Shown: positions 20,504 through 28,974, counted from the stretch's first letter. The stretch: 64,000 nucleotides of DNA from Cellvibrio mixtus subsp. mixtus J3-8 (GCF_000766945.1 NZ_KN266208.1:589275-653274), one strand, 5' to 3'. The notes: generated from the letters alone by a model not told the origin. Translations and numbers: made by a program.

Positions 20504-21913
20504 ATGAGCAAGATTCTGATTGTTGAAGACGAGACCATCATCCGCAACGCCCTGCGCAAGCTGCTGGAGCGTAACCAGTACGAGGTCAGTGAGGCCCCGT
20601 CGGTCAAAGAGGCTACTTCAAAATTCCAGTTGAAGGATTTTGACTTGATCGTCAGTGATCTACGGCTACCGGGCGCACCGGGTACAGATTTGATCAAGCT
20701 CGCGGGCGATACGCCGGTACTTATTATGACCAGCTATGCGAGCTTGCGCTCGGCGGTAGACTCTATGCGCATGGGCGCGGTGGACTATATTGCCAAACCT
20801 TTCGATCACGACGAAATGGTCAACGCCGTCAAACGCGTTATTGGCAAAGCCAAGGCTGCCAATAAGGCAGCTCCATCAAGCCAGGCGGCCAGCAGCGCAA
20901 TTGCAGGCATGATTGGCGCCAGCGATGTCATGCAGGATCTATATAACCGCATCCACAAAGTAGCTCCAACCAATGCCACCGTATTGATTCATGGTGAAAC
21001 CGGCACAGGTAAGGAATTGGTGGCCCGCGCCCTCCATGAAGAAAGCAATCGCAACAATCACCTGATGATCTCGGTTAACTGCGCGGCAATTCCCGACACA
21101 TTGATTGAGTCCGAATTGTTCGGGTACGAAAAAGGCGCATTCACCGGTGCCGCTAACAATCGCGAAGGATTGGTTGCTGCCGCTGACGGTGGCACCTTAT
21201 TCCTGGATGAAATCGGTGAATTACCACTTGAAGCGCAAGCGCGCCTGTTGCGTGTACTGCAGGAAGGCGAAGTTCGCCCCCTGGGTTCCGTAGAGTCGCG
21301 CAAAGTCGATGTACGCCTTGTCGCCGCAACCCACCGCGACCTGCGCAAGCTCTCCAAAGAGGGGAAATTTCGCGAAGACTTATATTTCCGTATTAACGTA
21401 GTCCAACTGGAGCTACCGCCACTGCGTGAGCGTGGCCGCGATATCATCAATATCGCTGAATCCCTATTACAGCGTTACTGTGGTCAATTTGGCAAACCGC
21501 AGCTCAAACTGTCATCGGCTGCGATGGATGCCATCATGAGTTATAACTGGCCCGGAAACGTACGCGAGCTGGAAAATGCCATGCAGCGTGCGGTCATCTT
21601 GTGCGAAGACAGCACCGAGATTGGCGATCACCTGCTCTCAATTGACATGGATGCGCGCGACCTGGATGACAACACCGGTACTTCACTGATCGAAGCACCA
21701 CGCCTTGCCGGACGGAGCAGCCGCCAGGAAGCCACGGAGGATTTATCACTGGAAGACTACTTCCAGCGTTTTGTGCTCGAACATCAGGACACCATGAGTG
21801 AAACTGAACTGGCCCGTAAGCTTGGCGTGAGCCGCAAATGCTTGTGGGAGCGCCGTCAACGGCTTGGCATTCCTCGCACCAAAGTTTCTGCAGCTGCCTC
21901 CGCCGCCAAATAA
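20504..21913 (+). CDS. cbrB: Sigma-54-dependent response regulator CbrB
   Basis: The 469-residue NtrC-type activator has a receiver domain with phospho-acceptor Asp52 and an AAA+ domain with Walker A GETGTGKE. The sigma-54 contact loop GAFTGA and Walker B GGTLFLDEIGEL are present. A Fis-type C-terminal helix-turn-helix reads ETELARKLGVSRKCLWERRQ. ATG 20504 gives the family start MSKILIVEDET. It is 77 bases after cbrA. The likely main target is the adjacent downstream small RNA locus, which has a sigma-54 promoter. Confidence 0.95.
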   Translation: MSKILIVEDETIIRNALRKLLERNQYEVSEAPSVKEATSKFQLKDFDLIVSDLRLPGAPGTDLIKLAGDTPVLIMTSYASLRSAVDSMRMGAVDYIAKPFDHDEMVNAVKRVIGKAKAANKAAPSSQAASSAIAGMIGASDVMQDLYNRIHKVAPTNATVLIHGETGTGKELVARALHEESNRNNHLMISVNCAAIPDTLIESELFGYEKGAFTGAANNREGLVAAADGGTLFLDEIGELPLEAQARLLRVLQEGEVRPLGSVESRKVDVRLVAATHRDLRKLSKEGKFREDLYFRINVVQLELPPLRERGRDIINIAESLLQRYCGQFGKPQLKLSSAAMDAIMSYNWPGNVRELENAMQRAVILCEDSTEIGDHLLSIDMDARDLDDNTGTSLIEAPRLAGRSSRQEATEDLSLEDYFQRFVLEHQDTMSETELARKLGVSRKCLWERRQRLGIPRTKVSAAASAAK

Positions 21914-21936
21914 GCCTCTTAACATTTCGCTATCAA

Positions 21937-21973
21937 AAAAATCCCCGCTATGCCTCAAGCAGCGGGGATTTTT
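21937..21973 (+). terminator. cbrB terminator
   Basis: AAAAATCCCCGCT (21937-21949) pairs with AGCGGGGATTTTT (21961-21973) around an 11-base loop. The T run is part of the stem. It separates cbrAB from the downstream small RNA locus. Confidence 0.9.
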
Positions 21974-22013
21974 ATTGGGAGTGACACATTTACTAAAAAA
22001 TGTGCCAAACATA

Positions 22014-22117
22014 GTTACTTTAACGCCAGACTGTTACCCCGAACCACGAGAGTGTTACCGTAAAAAAACTGTTACTTTCGCTACCCCGCAGTAACAAATT
22101 TGATACCAACCTGTAAC
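22014..22117 (+). promoter_or_regulatory. Cluster of TGTTAC/GTAACA half-sites, probable CbrB upstream activating sequence
   Basis: TGTTAC occurs at 22032-22037, 22053-22058 and 22070-22075, GTTAC at 22014-22018, and the inverted GTAACA at 22091-22096 with GTAAC at 22113-22117. The pair 22070/22091 forms a palindrome with a 15-base spacer. The sites lie about 75-180 bases upstream of a sigma-54 promoter, the usual place for an NtrC-type activator. CbrB is known to bind palindromic UAS sequences at crcZ in Pseudomonas; assignment here is by position and pattern. Confidence 0.7.
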
Positions 22118-22192
22118 CGTTCGAAATAACAAAAAGAAATAAGAGCCTATCAAAAAAAACTAACCAATTGTTTTTATTAGACTTTTAAAAAC

Positions 22193-22208
22193 TGGCACAA
22201 CACCTGCT
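22193..22208 (+). promoter_or_regulatory. Sigma-54 (-24/-12) promoter of the CrcZ-like RNA
   Basis: TGGCAC at 22193-22198, five bases, then CTGCT at 22204-22208 gives the invariant GG-N10-GC spacing of a sigma-54 promoter. Only the first T of the TTGC block is changed. Transcription would start near 22219. Confidence 0.8.
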
Positions 22209-22335
22209 CTATGTCGGCCATAACAAAAACAAACAATAAGAATTAATTAACAAAATCTAATAACAACAACAAATAATAAAAAACGTAAAAACTTAAAAAT
22301 AACAACAATAGACAATAAGAAACTGAAACAAGCGA

Positions 22336-22394
22336 ATAACAACAAGAAATAATAAGAACTGAAAAAAATAGAACATAACAACAAGAAATAATAA
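22336..22394 (+). repeat. 20-base direct repeat inside the CrcZ-like RNA
   Basis: ATAACAACAAGAAATAATAA occurs at 22336-22355 and again at 22375-22394, a 39-base period. Each copy holds overlapping AAYAAYAA-type motifs, suggesting the binding sites were multiplied by duplication. Confidence 0.9.
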
Positions 22395-22586
22395 CAACAG
22401 AATGTATATAACAATAACGAAAACAATAACTTAGATTGACCACGCTAGAAGACAAGAGCAATAAGACAGTAAAATAAAGCGGACTACTGACTAGGCACAG
22501 GATGGGATAGCACGCGAGATCGGATGTTTGCCATGGAGGCAACCCATTGAGATGCCAGAATGCAGCACCTTGGTGCTACCCTCCAG

Positions 22587-22618
22587 CGGGAAAGCGTGAG
22601 CTTTCCCGTTTTGCTTTT
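22587..22618 (+). terminator. Terminator of the CrcZ-like RNA
   Basis: CGGGAAAGC (22587-22595) pairs with GCTTTCCCG (22600-22608) around GTGA, followed by TTTTGCTTTT. Confidence 0.92.
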
Positions 22619-22761
22619 CAGAGGGTTCAACGCCGCTGAACATTGAGACAAGCTTTTACGCGACAAATTCCCAAAACTGCTGCACTGTCGTAAAAAACCC
22701 CGATCATCTGCTAAACTCGCCGCTTTCGTGCAACTGACTGCCTAATCACCAGCGAGACACC

Positions 22762-24147
22762 ATGCTCAAACGCTTGCTCAACCTCTTCACATCAAAGGAC
22801 TCCGGCAAAATTTCCGGCCAGCGCACCATTGATGGCGCGATTTACATCCCGCGCGACCAACACAATATCTCGCGCAAAAATATCAGTCAGGCAGCGATAA
22901 AAATCATTAAACAATTGGAAGAAGCCGGTTTTGCCGCCTATCTGGTGGGCGGTGGTGTGCGCGACTTATTGCTCGGCAATCACCCCAAAGATTTCGATGT
23001 CGCGACCAACGCCAAACCCGAAGAAGTAAAGCGCCTGTTTCGCAGCGCCCGAATTGTCGGGCGCCGCTTCCAGATCGTTCATGTGCGGATGGGGCGCGAG
23101 GTAATCGAAGTCACAACCTTCCGCGGTCACCATGATGACAGCACCCAGCATGCAGCACGTAGCGAAGATGGCATGCTCTTGCGCGACAACGTTTATGGCA
23201 CTTTGGAAACCGATGCCATGCGTCGCGATTTCACCGTTAACGCTCTCTATTACACGCTGAAAGATTTTTCAGTGATCGATTATTGCAAGGGAATGGAAGA
23301 CCTTAAAAACCGCACTCTGCGCATGATTGGCGACCCTGCTACACGCTACAAGGAAGATCCGGTACGCATACTTCGCGCACTGCGCTTTGCAGCCAAGCTA
23401 GGGTTTACAATCGAGCCTAAAACCGCAAAACCGATTCGCGACCTGGGCAGCTTATTGTTGAATGTGTCAGACGCCCGTTTGTTTGAGGAAGTGCTCAAGT
23501 TGTTTTTGGGGGGGTCGGCCACTGCGACCTTTAATTTATTGCGCGAGTACGATCTACTTTTGCATCTCTTGCCCGGCACAGATACCGCACTCAAAGCGGG
23601 TGATAGCCTCGGTGCAAACCTGATTGAACACTGCATGATTAACACTGATAAACGTATCCGGGCCGATAAAACAGTGACGCCAGCGTTTATCTACGCAGCC
23701 TTGCTCTGGCCAGCGTTACAACAGCAATTCACGCTGTTGTCAGGCCAAATGACTCCGGCCCAGGCTTGGGCGCAAGCAGGCACTAACGTAATTAACCAGC
23801 AGCTCACTCGCACCGCTGTTCCCAAACGCTTCCTGATTCCGATGCGCGAGATTTGGGATTTGCAGCAACGTTTGCCCAATCGCCTCGGCTTGCGCGCTTT
23901 ACGCACACTCGATCACCCCCGTTTTCGCGCCGCCTATGATTTCCTGTTAATGCGCGAAGCTGCCGGGGAATCACTGGATGGTTTAGGCGTATGGTGGACC
24001 AATTACCAAACTGCAAGCGATGAAGACCGCGAGCGCATGGTCAAAGACCTGGCCAAACAAGGCGGCCCCAGGGCTGGCAATAAACCACGTCGCCGCCGTG
24101 GGCCACGCAAGCCCAAGACCGATGCACCTCATAGCGGGAACGAATAA
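22762..24147 (+). CDS. pcnB: Poly(A) polymerase I
   Basis: The 461-residue class II nucleotidyltransferase has the signature LVGGGVRDLLLGNHPKDFDV with the catalytic DxD, followed by RRFQIVHVRMGREVIEVTTF and RRDFTVNALYY (about 70-160). The C-terminus is strongly basic (KPRRRRGPRKPK), as in PcnB, and unlike CCA-adding enzymes there is no HD domain. It adds 3' poly(A) tails that promote RNA decay. folK follows after 3 bases, forming a pcnB-folK pair as in E. coli. Confidence 0.94.
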   Translation: MLKRLLNLFTSKDSGKISGQRTIDGAIYIPRDQHNISRKNISQAAIKIIKQLEEAGFAAYLVGGGVRDLLLGNHPKDFDVATNAKPEEVKRLFRSARIVGRRFQIVHVRMGREVIEVTTFRGHHDDSTQHAARSEDGMLLRDNVYGTLETDAMRRDFTVNALYYTLKDFSVIDYCKGMEDLKNRTLRMIGDPATRYKEDPVRILRALRFAAKLGFTIEPKTAKPIRDLGSLLLNVSDARLFEEVLKLFLGGSATATFNLLREYDLLLHLLPGTDTALKAGDSLGANLIEHCMINTDKRIRADKTVTPAFIYAALLWPALQQQFTLLSGQMTPAQAWAQAGTNVINQQLTRTAVPKRFLIPMREIWDLQQRLPNRLGLRALRTLDHPRFRAAYDFLLMREAAGESLDGLGVWWTNYQTASDEDRERMVKDLAKQGGPRAGNKPRRRRGPRKPKTDAPHSGNE

Positions 24148-24150
24148 CTG

Positions 24151-24636
24151 ATGGTGCCGGCCTACATAGGTCTGGGTAGCAATCTGGAAGCCCCCCTCGA
24201 TCAGGTTAAGCGTGCGTTTGATGAGCTGGGTACTCTGCCACATACCCGCTTGATCGCGCGCTCTGCGCTTTACCAGAGTCGTGCGATAGGGCCGGAGCAA
24301 CCGGACTACATCAATGCCGTGGCACGTATCGAAACCGGCCTCACGCCATTGGATTTACTGGACGCGCTGCAAGCATTGGAACACGCCCACAGGCGCGTCC
24401 GCCTGCAGCATTGGGGACCGCGCACACTGGACCTGGACCTCTTACTCTACGGGGACGAAACCATCCAGCATCCGCGCCTCAGTGTTCCCCACCCTTATCT
24501 AACCCGGCGCGCTTTCGTACTCTATCCGCTGGCAGATATCGACCCGAATTTACAACTACCGGATGGCCAATCACTGCAAGCCTTGCTTCACCTTTGCCCG
24601 TTTGAAGGCCTGGTGCGCTTGTCAGGAAGCCATTAG
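24151..24636 (+). CDS. folK: 6-hydroxymethyl-7,8-dihydropterin pyrophosphokinase
   Basis: The 161-residue protein has the HPPK signatures YIGLGSNLEAPLDQVKRAF at the N-terminus and GPRTLDLDLLLYGDE (about 90-105), with the Asp pair that binds magnesium. It makes the pterin pyrophosphate used by dihydropteroate synthase in folate synthesis. It is tightly packed behind pcnB and ahead of a deoxynucleoside kinase gene. Confidence 0.95.
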   Translation: MVPAYIGLGSNLEAPLDQVKRAFDELGTLPHTRLIARSALYQSRAIGPEQPDYINAVARIETGLTPLDLLDALQALEHAHRRVRLQHWGPRTLDLDLLLYGDETIQHPRLSVPHPYLTRRAFVLYPLADIDPNLQLPDGQSLQALLHLCPFEGLVRLSGSH

Positions 24637-24654
24637 CCGGCGCAAGGAGTTAAT

Positions 24655-25338
24655 GTGGACGCTGTATTTGAAGAACTGGGCCTTGATCTCACCAACATCA
24701 AATTACCGCGCTATATCGCGGTAGAAGGTTGTATCGGCGTGGGTAAAACCACTCTCGCGCGCAACATCGCCCGCCTGTTTAATTACGACATGTTATTGGA
24801 GCAACCGGAAGAAAATCCCTTCCTGGAGCGCTTTTATCGCGATCCAAAATCCACCGCCCTTCCCACCCAATTATTCTTTTTATTCCAGCGCGCCAACCAA
24901 TTGCAAAACCTGAAGCAGGGCGATATTTTTGAGCCTGTGCGTGTGGCCGATTTTTTAATTGAAAAAGACCAGCTCTTTGCGCGCGTTACGCTTGACGACG
25001 ACGAATTGAATATCTATCGCCAGGTTTATGACAAGTTAGTCATCAATGCACCACAACCGGATCTGGTAATCTATTTGCAAGCACCGCTTGATGTTTTACT
25101 TGATCGCATTCGCCAACGTGGCATTAGCGCCGAACAGCATATCAGTGCTGATTATTTAAAAGCGCTAAATGACGCCTACACAGAATTCTTCCATTTTTAC
25201 GATGGAGCGCCTTTATTGATTGTGAATGCCAAGGATCTAAACCTGGCAAAAAATCGCGATCATTTCAAACAACTGGTGGAATATATTCTTACTATTAAAA
25301 GCGGCCGCCATTATTACAATCCCGTGCCAGCGCTTTAA
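24655..25338 (+). CDS. Deoxynucleoside kinase (dAdo/dGuo kinase family)
   Basis: The 227-residue protein has a P-loop (VEGCIGVGKTTLARNIARLF, about 24-43), the LEQPEENPFLERFYRD segment, RVADFLIEKDQLFA and the lid region DRIRQRGISAEQHI, matching bacterial dNK enzymes. It salvages deoxynucleosides to monophosphates. GTG 24655 with AAGGAGTT four bases upstream is the start. It is inserted between folK and panB, which are adjacent in Pseudomonas; its length and motifs are intact. Confidence 0.87.
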   Translation: MDAVFEELGLDLTNIKLPRYIAVEGCIGVGKTTLARNIARLFNYDMLLEQPEENPFLERFYRDPKSTALPTQLFFLFQRANQLQNLKQGDIFEPVRVADFLIEKDQLFARVTLDDDELNIYRQVYDKLVINAPQPDLVIYLQAPLDVLLDRIRQRGISAEQHISADYLKALNDAYTEFFHFYDGAPLLIVNAKDLNLAKNRDHFKQLVEYILTIKSGRHYYNPVPAL

Positions 25339-25433
25339 GAATATCCATTGTTTAATGCGCATTGATTTTCAGCGCGACTGACTTTTTAGCGCGGTCATTT
25401 TTATTGCAACCGTCTTATCGAGAGAGAACTGCC

Positions 25434-26273
25434 ATGCCCTACGGAATAATCAACAGTACCTCCACCGCAGACACTGCACTCACCAAAAGTGTCACCATCA
25501 ATACCCTGCATAAATTAAAAAGTAACGGCGAAAAATTTGTCGTTATTTCACTTTACGATGCACACATGGCGGCGATGGCACAACGCTGTGGTGTTGAAGT
25601 GGTATTGATTGGCGATTCATTGGGAATGACTGTCCTGGGTTACGACAGCACCATTCCAGTCACTATGGAACAAATGATTTATCACGTGGAAGCAGTTGCG
25701 CGCGGCAATAAAAAATCACTGGTTATTGGCGATTTACCATTCATGACCTATGCAACACCGGAAGATGCCATGCGCAACTGTATGCGCATCATGCAAGCCG
25801 GTGCGCACATGGTAAAACTGGAAGGCGGCGCCTGGTTGGCAGACACCGTGCGCATGCTCGCTGAGCGTGGAGTGCCAGTTTGTGCGCACCTGGGGTTAAC
25901 GCCACAATCTGTTAATAAATTTGGTGGTTTTCGCGTACAGGGCCGCGATCAGGAGGGTGCAGAAAAAATTCTCACCGATGCAAAATTACTCGCTGAAGCC
26001 GGTGCAGATTTATTAGTGCTGGAATGTGTGCCAGCATCTTTGGGGGCAAAAATCACGCGCGAAATTGCAATCCCCACCATCGGTATTGGTGCAGGTCGCG
26101 ATACCGATGCGCAAGTATTGGTAATCAACGATATTCTCGGCCTGACGGAACAACCACCAAAGTTTTCCAAAAATTTTTTATTAGAAGCCAACGATATTCC
26201 CGGCGCAATGCAGAAATATGTCGCCGATGTTAAATCCGGAACATTTCCGGGTGACGATAATATTTTTAATTAA
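25434..26273 (+). CDS. panB: 3-methyl-2-oxobutanoate hydroxymethyltransferase
   Basis: The 279-residue TIM-barrel enzyme of pantothenate synthesis has the metal-binding LIGDSLGMTVLGY, the SLVIGDLPFMTY loop, GAHMVKLEGG, VCAHLGLTPQSVNKFGGF and the C-terminal IPTIGIGAGRDTDAQVLV. ATG 25434 is used since the upstream extension is not conserved-looking. panC, usually next, is absent; a terminator follows immediately. Confidence 0.94.
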   Translation: MPYGIINSTSTADTALTKSVTINTLHKLKSNGEKFVVISLYDAHMAAMAQRCGVEVVLIGDSLGMTVLGYDSTIPVTMEQMIYHVEAVARGNKKSLVIGDLPFMTYATPEDAMRNCMRIMQAGAHMVKLEGGAWLADTVRMLAERGVPVCAHLGLTPQSVNKFGGFRVQGRDQEGAEKILTDAKLLAEAGADLLVLECVPASLGAKITREIAIPTIGIGAGRDTDAQVLVINDILGLTEQPPKFSKNFLLEANDIPGAMQKYVADVKSGTFPGDDNIFN

Positions 26274-26284
26274 TATCCTGTGCA

Positions 26285-26316
26285 AAAAATACCGCTGCAA
26301 TGGCAGCGGTATTTTT
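26285..26316 (+). terminator. panB terminator
   Basis: AAAAATACCGCTGC (26285-26298) pairs with GCAGCGGTATTTTT (26303-26316). A and T runs on both sides make it bidirectional, so it may also serve the convergent gene that ends at 26357. Confidence 0.92.
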
Positions 26317-26356
26317 AATCCATGATTTTGTTTCAACGACTACTGTGCACCAAAAA

Positions 26357-26809
26357 TCATTTCCCGTCACTCGACCAAACCTTCATGCTTTGAATCGCCA
26401 ACAACCTGCACTCACCATTAACATCAACATAGGTGCGTGTTACCTGATAGCGCGACGTGCGAAATGTTTTGCCATCGACATTCCATTTTTCCACACTGCT
26501 TAAACCTTCCACGACCGCTGTATTCTGCAACTGGCGCACACTCAGATCATGTGAGCGACGCGCTTTGGGTTTTTCTTCTTTTTGAATTCGCGTTAGCAAT
26601 TGGGTTTTATTTTCCTTAAGGCTCGCAAGGTTGTGCACCCAATAAAATTCATCGGCAAGCAATTTCCCTAAAAACTTCACATCCGCCTGTTGTATTGCAG
26701 TTTCATAATGCTGATCAAGGGCAATTAATTTTTCCTTGTCCAGGCAAGAATCTGCGTACGCGGGAAAACCAACAGTAAATAGCAGGGTCATAAGCGCAAT
26801 TTTTTTCAT
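26357..26809 (-). CDS. Secreted DUF4440/NTF2-like protein
   Basis: From ATG 26809 the 150-residue precursor has a signal peptide ending at AYA (MKKIALMTLLFTVGFPAYA). The mature part fits the DUF4440 cone fold: LDQHYETAIQQADVKFLGKL, LADEFYWVHNLASLKENK and a final strand LLAIQSMKVW. Such proteins are often ligand-binding or isomerase-like, but no catalytic assignment can be made. Probably periplasmic and monocistronic. Confidence 0.7.
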   Translation of the reverse strand: MKKIALMTLLFTVGFPAYADSCLDKEKLIALDQHYETAIQQADVKFLGKLLADEFYWVHNLASLKENKTQLLTRIQKEEKPKARRSHDLSVRQLQNTAVVEGLSSVEKWNVDGKTFRTSRYQVTRTYVDVNGECRLLAIQSMKVWSSDGK

Positions 26810-27154
26810 TATTGTCACCAACACTCATTCAAAGAACAGGCCCTGAAAATAACACATACTTTTCTAGCCTCAAAAAAAAAGCCGACACCAAAACGATGCC
26901 GGCCAAGACCATACTAGATTACAAATAAAGGGGAGTTCCAAACTGGGCTAAGAGAAAAAACCCAACGGTAACCATCCTAACCTCCCTAAATTGATAAGCG
27001 GACCAATCTCAACATGCTATCGTCAGCTCACAGGGAGAAACCGTTACCGGTAGTTTTAGTATTGTTCAATTTTCAATCGCTGCCAGTTTTTATATGACAA
27101 TGTTTAAATTATTTGGCGATAACCCGCGACTCCTGATTAGAAAAGGCTATAACG
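26810..27154 (+). other. Intergenic stretch without a supported gene
   Basis: The 345 bases separate two minus-strand genes. They contain A-rich runs and a GC-rich patch at 26880-26910 but no convincing reading frame, RNA gene or clean terminator. They must hold the promoter of the 26357-26809 gene. Confidence 0.5.
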
Positions 27155-27490
27155 CTAGGCGTTGCGGCCAATCAGCACTAAGACTTCATTAATGAGCTGA
27201 TCCAACCTTGTTGCCGTGGTGGAGCGCAAGGCAAAATCATCGATCAACTTCAGCAACCGACCCAGTTTTGGGCGCGCCGCACGAAACTCTTCGGTGACAG
27301 GTTCATACAATAAATCGTGGTCTTGCACGCTTAACTTGCCTAACTCGGCGAGTTCCGCGTGAAGTGCACTGATCAAATCATAAAAAAAATCTTTCCGATC
27401 CAGGCTATTTGCCTCCCAATACGCCTGATCCAACCCCGCCTGCAACCCCTCTAATGCCGGAATCGCATTGGAAATACTGTTACATACCAT
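27155..27490 (-). CDS. Small helical protein of unknown function
   Basis: The 111-residue product from ATG 27490 (AAGGTG about 8 bases upstream) is predicted mostly helical and acidic, with no signal peptide or cysteine cluster. The middle (RKDFFYDLISALHAELAELG) and the end (LRSTTATRLDQLINEVLVLI) are amphipathic. I do not recognise the family. It is divergent from the LysE exporter gene; the longer frame upstream overlaps that promoter region and is not favoured. Confidence 0.55.
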   Translation of the reverse strand: MVCNSISNAIPALEGLQAGLDQAYWEANSLDRKDFFYDLISALHAELAELGKLSVQDHDLLYEPVTEEFRAARPKLGRLLKLIDDFALRSTTATRLDQLINEVLVLIGRNA

Positions 27491-27613
27491 GACACACACC
27501 TTTGAATTAACCAGCCTTAATCGCTTGAGTATAGGAGACTTTAACGCCGCTGCCGGCGGCTCTGTTACACTGGAGGCGACGCACTCACTGGCTTGCTTAA
27601 ATTCCCTTACACC

Positions 27614-28228
27614 ATGTCGCCCGAACAACTCTGGCTGTTTATCACCCTGACCTTCATTGTTTCCGCCAGCCCGGGGCCGGTAATGTTGTCGTGCATGGCC
27701 GATGCCGGTCGCTTTGGCTTTGCCAAATCCATCTTCACCATGTTCGGCGCCAGTACTGGAAACCTGGTGTTGATGTTACTTTCCGCCATCGGGCTGGGAT
27801 TATTGGTAGAGGAAGCCGAATGGATTTTCCACACCATTAAATGGATAGGCGCAGCGTACCTGGTGTATCTCGGCATCGATTTGTTCATTGCCAACCCGCA
27901 CGATTTGCAAAGCGAAGTACCGGATATCCGCAGCAGTCATTTATTCTGGAAGTCTCTGTTAGTCGCAGTCACCAATCCCAAAGGCCTGATTTATTTCGGC
28001 GCACTCTTTCCGCAATTTATTGATATACGCCAGCCCATGCCCGCCCAATTTACCTTGTTAACGGTAATTTTCCTGGCCACAGACTTACTATGGATGGCGA
28101 TTTACGCCCTTGGTGGCAGCGCGATTATGCATTGGTTGAAATCCCCCGGCCATCAACGCTGGTTTAACCGCATCTCTGGTGGAGCATTAGTTATTGCCGG
28201 AATTGCGCTCGCATTTACGCAGCTCTAA
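27614..28228 (+). CDS. LysE/RhtB-family exporter
   Basis: The 204-residue membrane protein has about six hydrophobic segments and the LysE family N-terminus (TLTFIVSASPGPVMLSCMAD). It also has KWIGAAYLVYLGIDLF and NPKGLIYFGALFPQFI. The family exports amino acids or homoserine lactone-type metabolites; the substrate is not predictable. ATG 27614 matches other members and avoids a short unconserved extension. Confidence 0.88.
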   Translation: MSPEQLWLFITLTFIVSASPGPVMLSCMADAGRFGFAKSIFTMFGASTGNLVLMLLSAIGLGLLVEEAEWIFHTIKWIGAAYLVYLGIDLFIANPHDLQSEVPDIRSSHLFWKSLLVAVTNPKGLIYFGALFPQFIDIRQPMPAQFTLLTVIFLATDLLWMAIYALGGSAIMHWLKSPGHQRWFNRISGGALVIAGIALAFTQL

Positions 28229-28374
28229 TAACAACACATCGACTATCCAAATGATCTTGATCTAACCGAACTAAGATATAAGCGCAATTTCGATATAAGC
28301 AAAGAAAAAACAATTCTTTTTCAACCCCGGGAAAAATCCCTAAGCTGCACTCATCAACTTGTGGAGATAGCAGC

Positions 28375-28974
28375 ATGTCCAGTGTTAATTCTTTTTTCCC
28401 TCAATCATTGCGCGACCAACCGGTATTGATCGTGCCTGGCCTGCGCAATAGCGATGAACATCACTGGCAAAGTTTGTGGGAAGGAAAACTTCCCAACAGC
28501 AAGCGTATTGAACTCACCGATTGGGATACGCCTGACCTGGAAAAATGGAAACAAGGCATTCGCGAACAATTGCAAAATATTGACCAGCCCGTTGTCATTA
28601 TTGCCCACAGTTTTGGCACCTTGGCAAGCGCAAGTATTGCCGAGGAATTTCCAGAAAAAATTGCCGCATTATTTTTGGTCGCTCCAGCTGATCCGGATAA
28701 ATTTCAAATCGCATCGCAATTGCCGCAGCATCCACTGCGGGTATCAGCGCAAATTATTGCGAGTAGTAATGACCCCTGGTTAACCGAAGCTAAAGCAGCT
28801 TATTGGGCATTGCTGTGGGGTGCCGATTATTTACGTTTTAAAAATGTTGGTCACATTAACAGTGCATCCAATTTAGGCGAATGGCCCGAAGGAATAATCC
28901 AATTACAGCGTTTGTTACGTAAAGCCAACGCTCGCCGCACGGCACTGGCACAGCACAAGTCAAAAGCCGCGTGA
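28375..28974 (+). CDS. RBBP9/YdeN-type serine hydrolase
   Basis: The 199-residue alpha/beta hydrolase has the family N-terminus VLIVPGLRNSDEHHWQSLWE and the nucleophile elbow IIAHSFGTLAS (Ser about residue 78). An Asp candidate lies in SSNDPWLT and the His in VGHINSASNLGEWPEG. These are the RBBP9-type triad positions. Substrate unknown. A GGAGA ribosome binding site precedes the ATG. Confidence 0.85.
   Translation: MSSVNSFFPQSLRDQPVLIVPGLRNSDEHHWQSLWEGKLPNSKRIELTDWDTPDLEKWKQGIREQLQNIDQPVVIIAHSFGTLASASIAEEFPEKIAALFLVAPADPDKFQIASQLPQHPLRVSAQIIASSNDPWLTEAKAAYWALLWGADYLRFKNVGHINSASNLGEWPEGIIQLQRLLRKANARRTALAQHKSKAA

Larger units (their letters stand above)
22219..22618 (+). ncRNA. CrcZ-like A-rich small RNA (predicted Hfq/Crc decoy)
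   Basis: The predicted transcript of about 400 nt runs from the sigma-54 promoter to a strong terminator. Its first half (22222-22431) is a nearly pure A/C/T-poor-G tract with at least six blocks of AAYAAYAA-type sequence, for example at 22262-22280, 22295-22310, 22336-22355, 22375-22400 and 22411-22430. These match the A-rich motifs bound by the Hfq distal face and Crc. The second half is of normal composition and folds into hairpins (AGCACC-TT-GGTGCT at 22564-22577). In Pseudomonas the 407-nt CrcZ lies in exactly this cbrB-pcnB gap. No reading frame of interest is present. Boundaries are estimates. Confidence 0.82.

Noticed and set aside
22222-22431. Repetitive A-rich tract considered as a CRISPR array or low-complexity coding sequence.
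   Set aside because: No regular repeat-spacer structure, no cas genes, and no reading frame with a start and ribosome binding site. The promoter and terminator fit a small RNA better.
22243-22542. A 99-codon minus-strand frame opposite the A-rich tract.
   Set aside because: Its composition (Ser, Leu, Val, Tyr, Cys) is simply the complement of the A-rich RNA, and it has no ribosome binding site.
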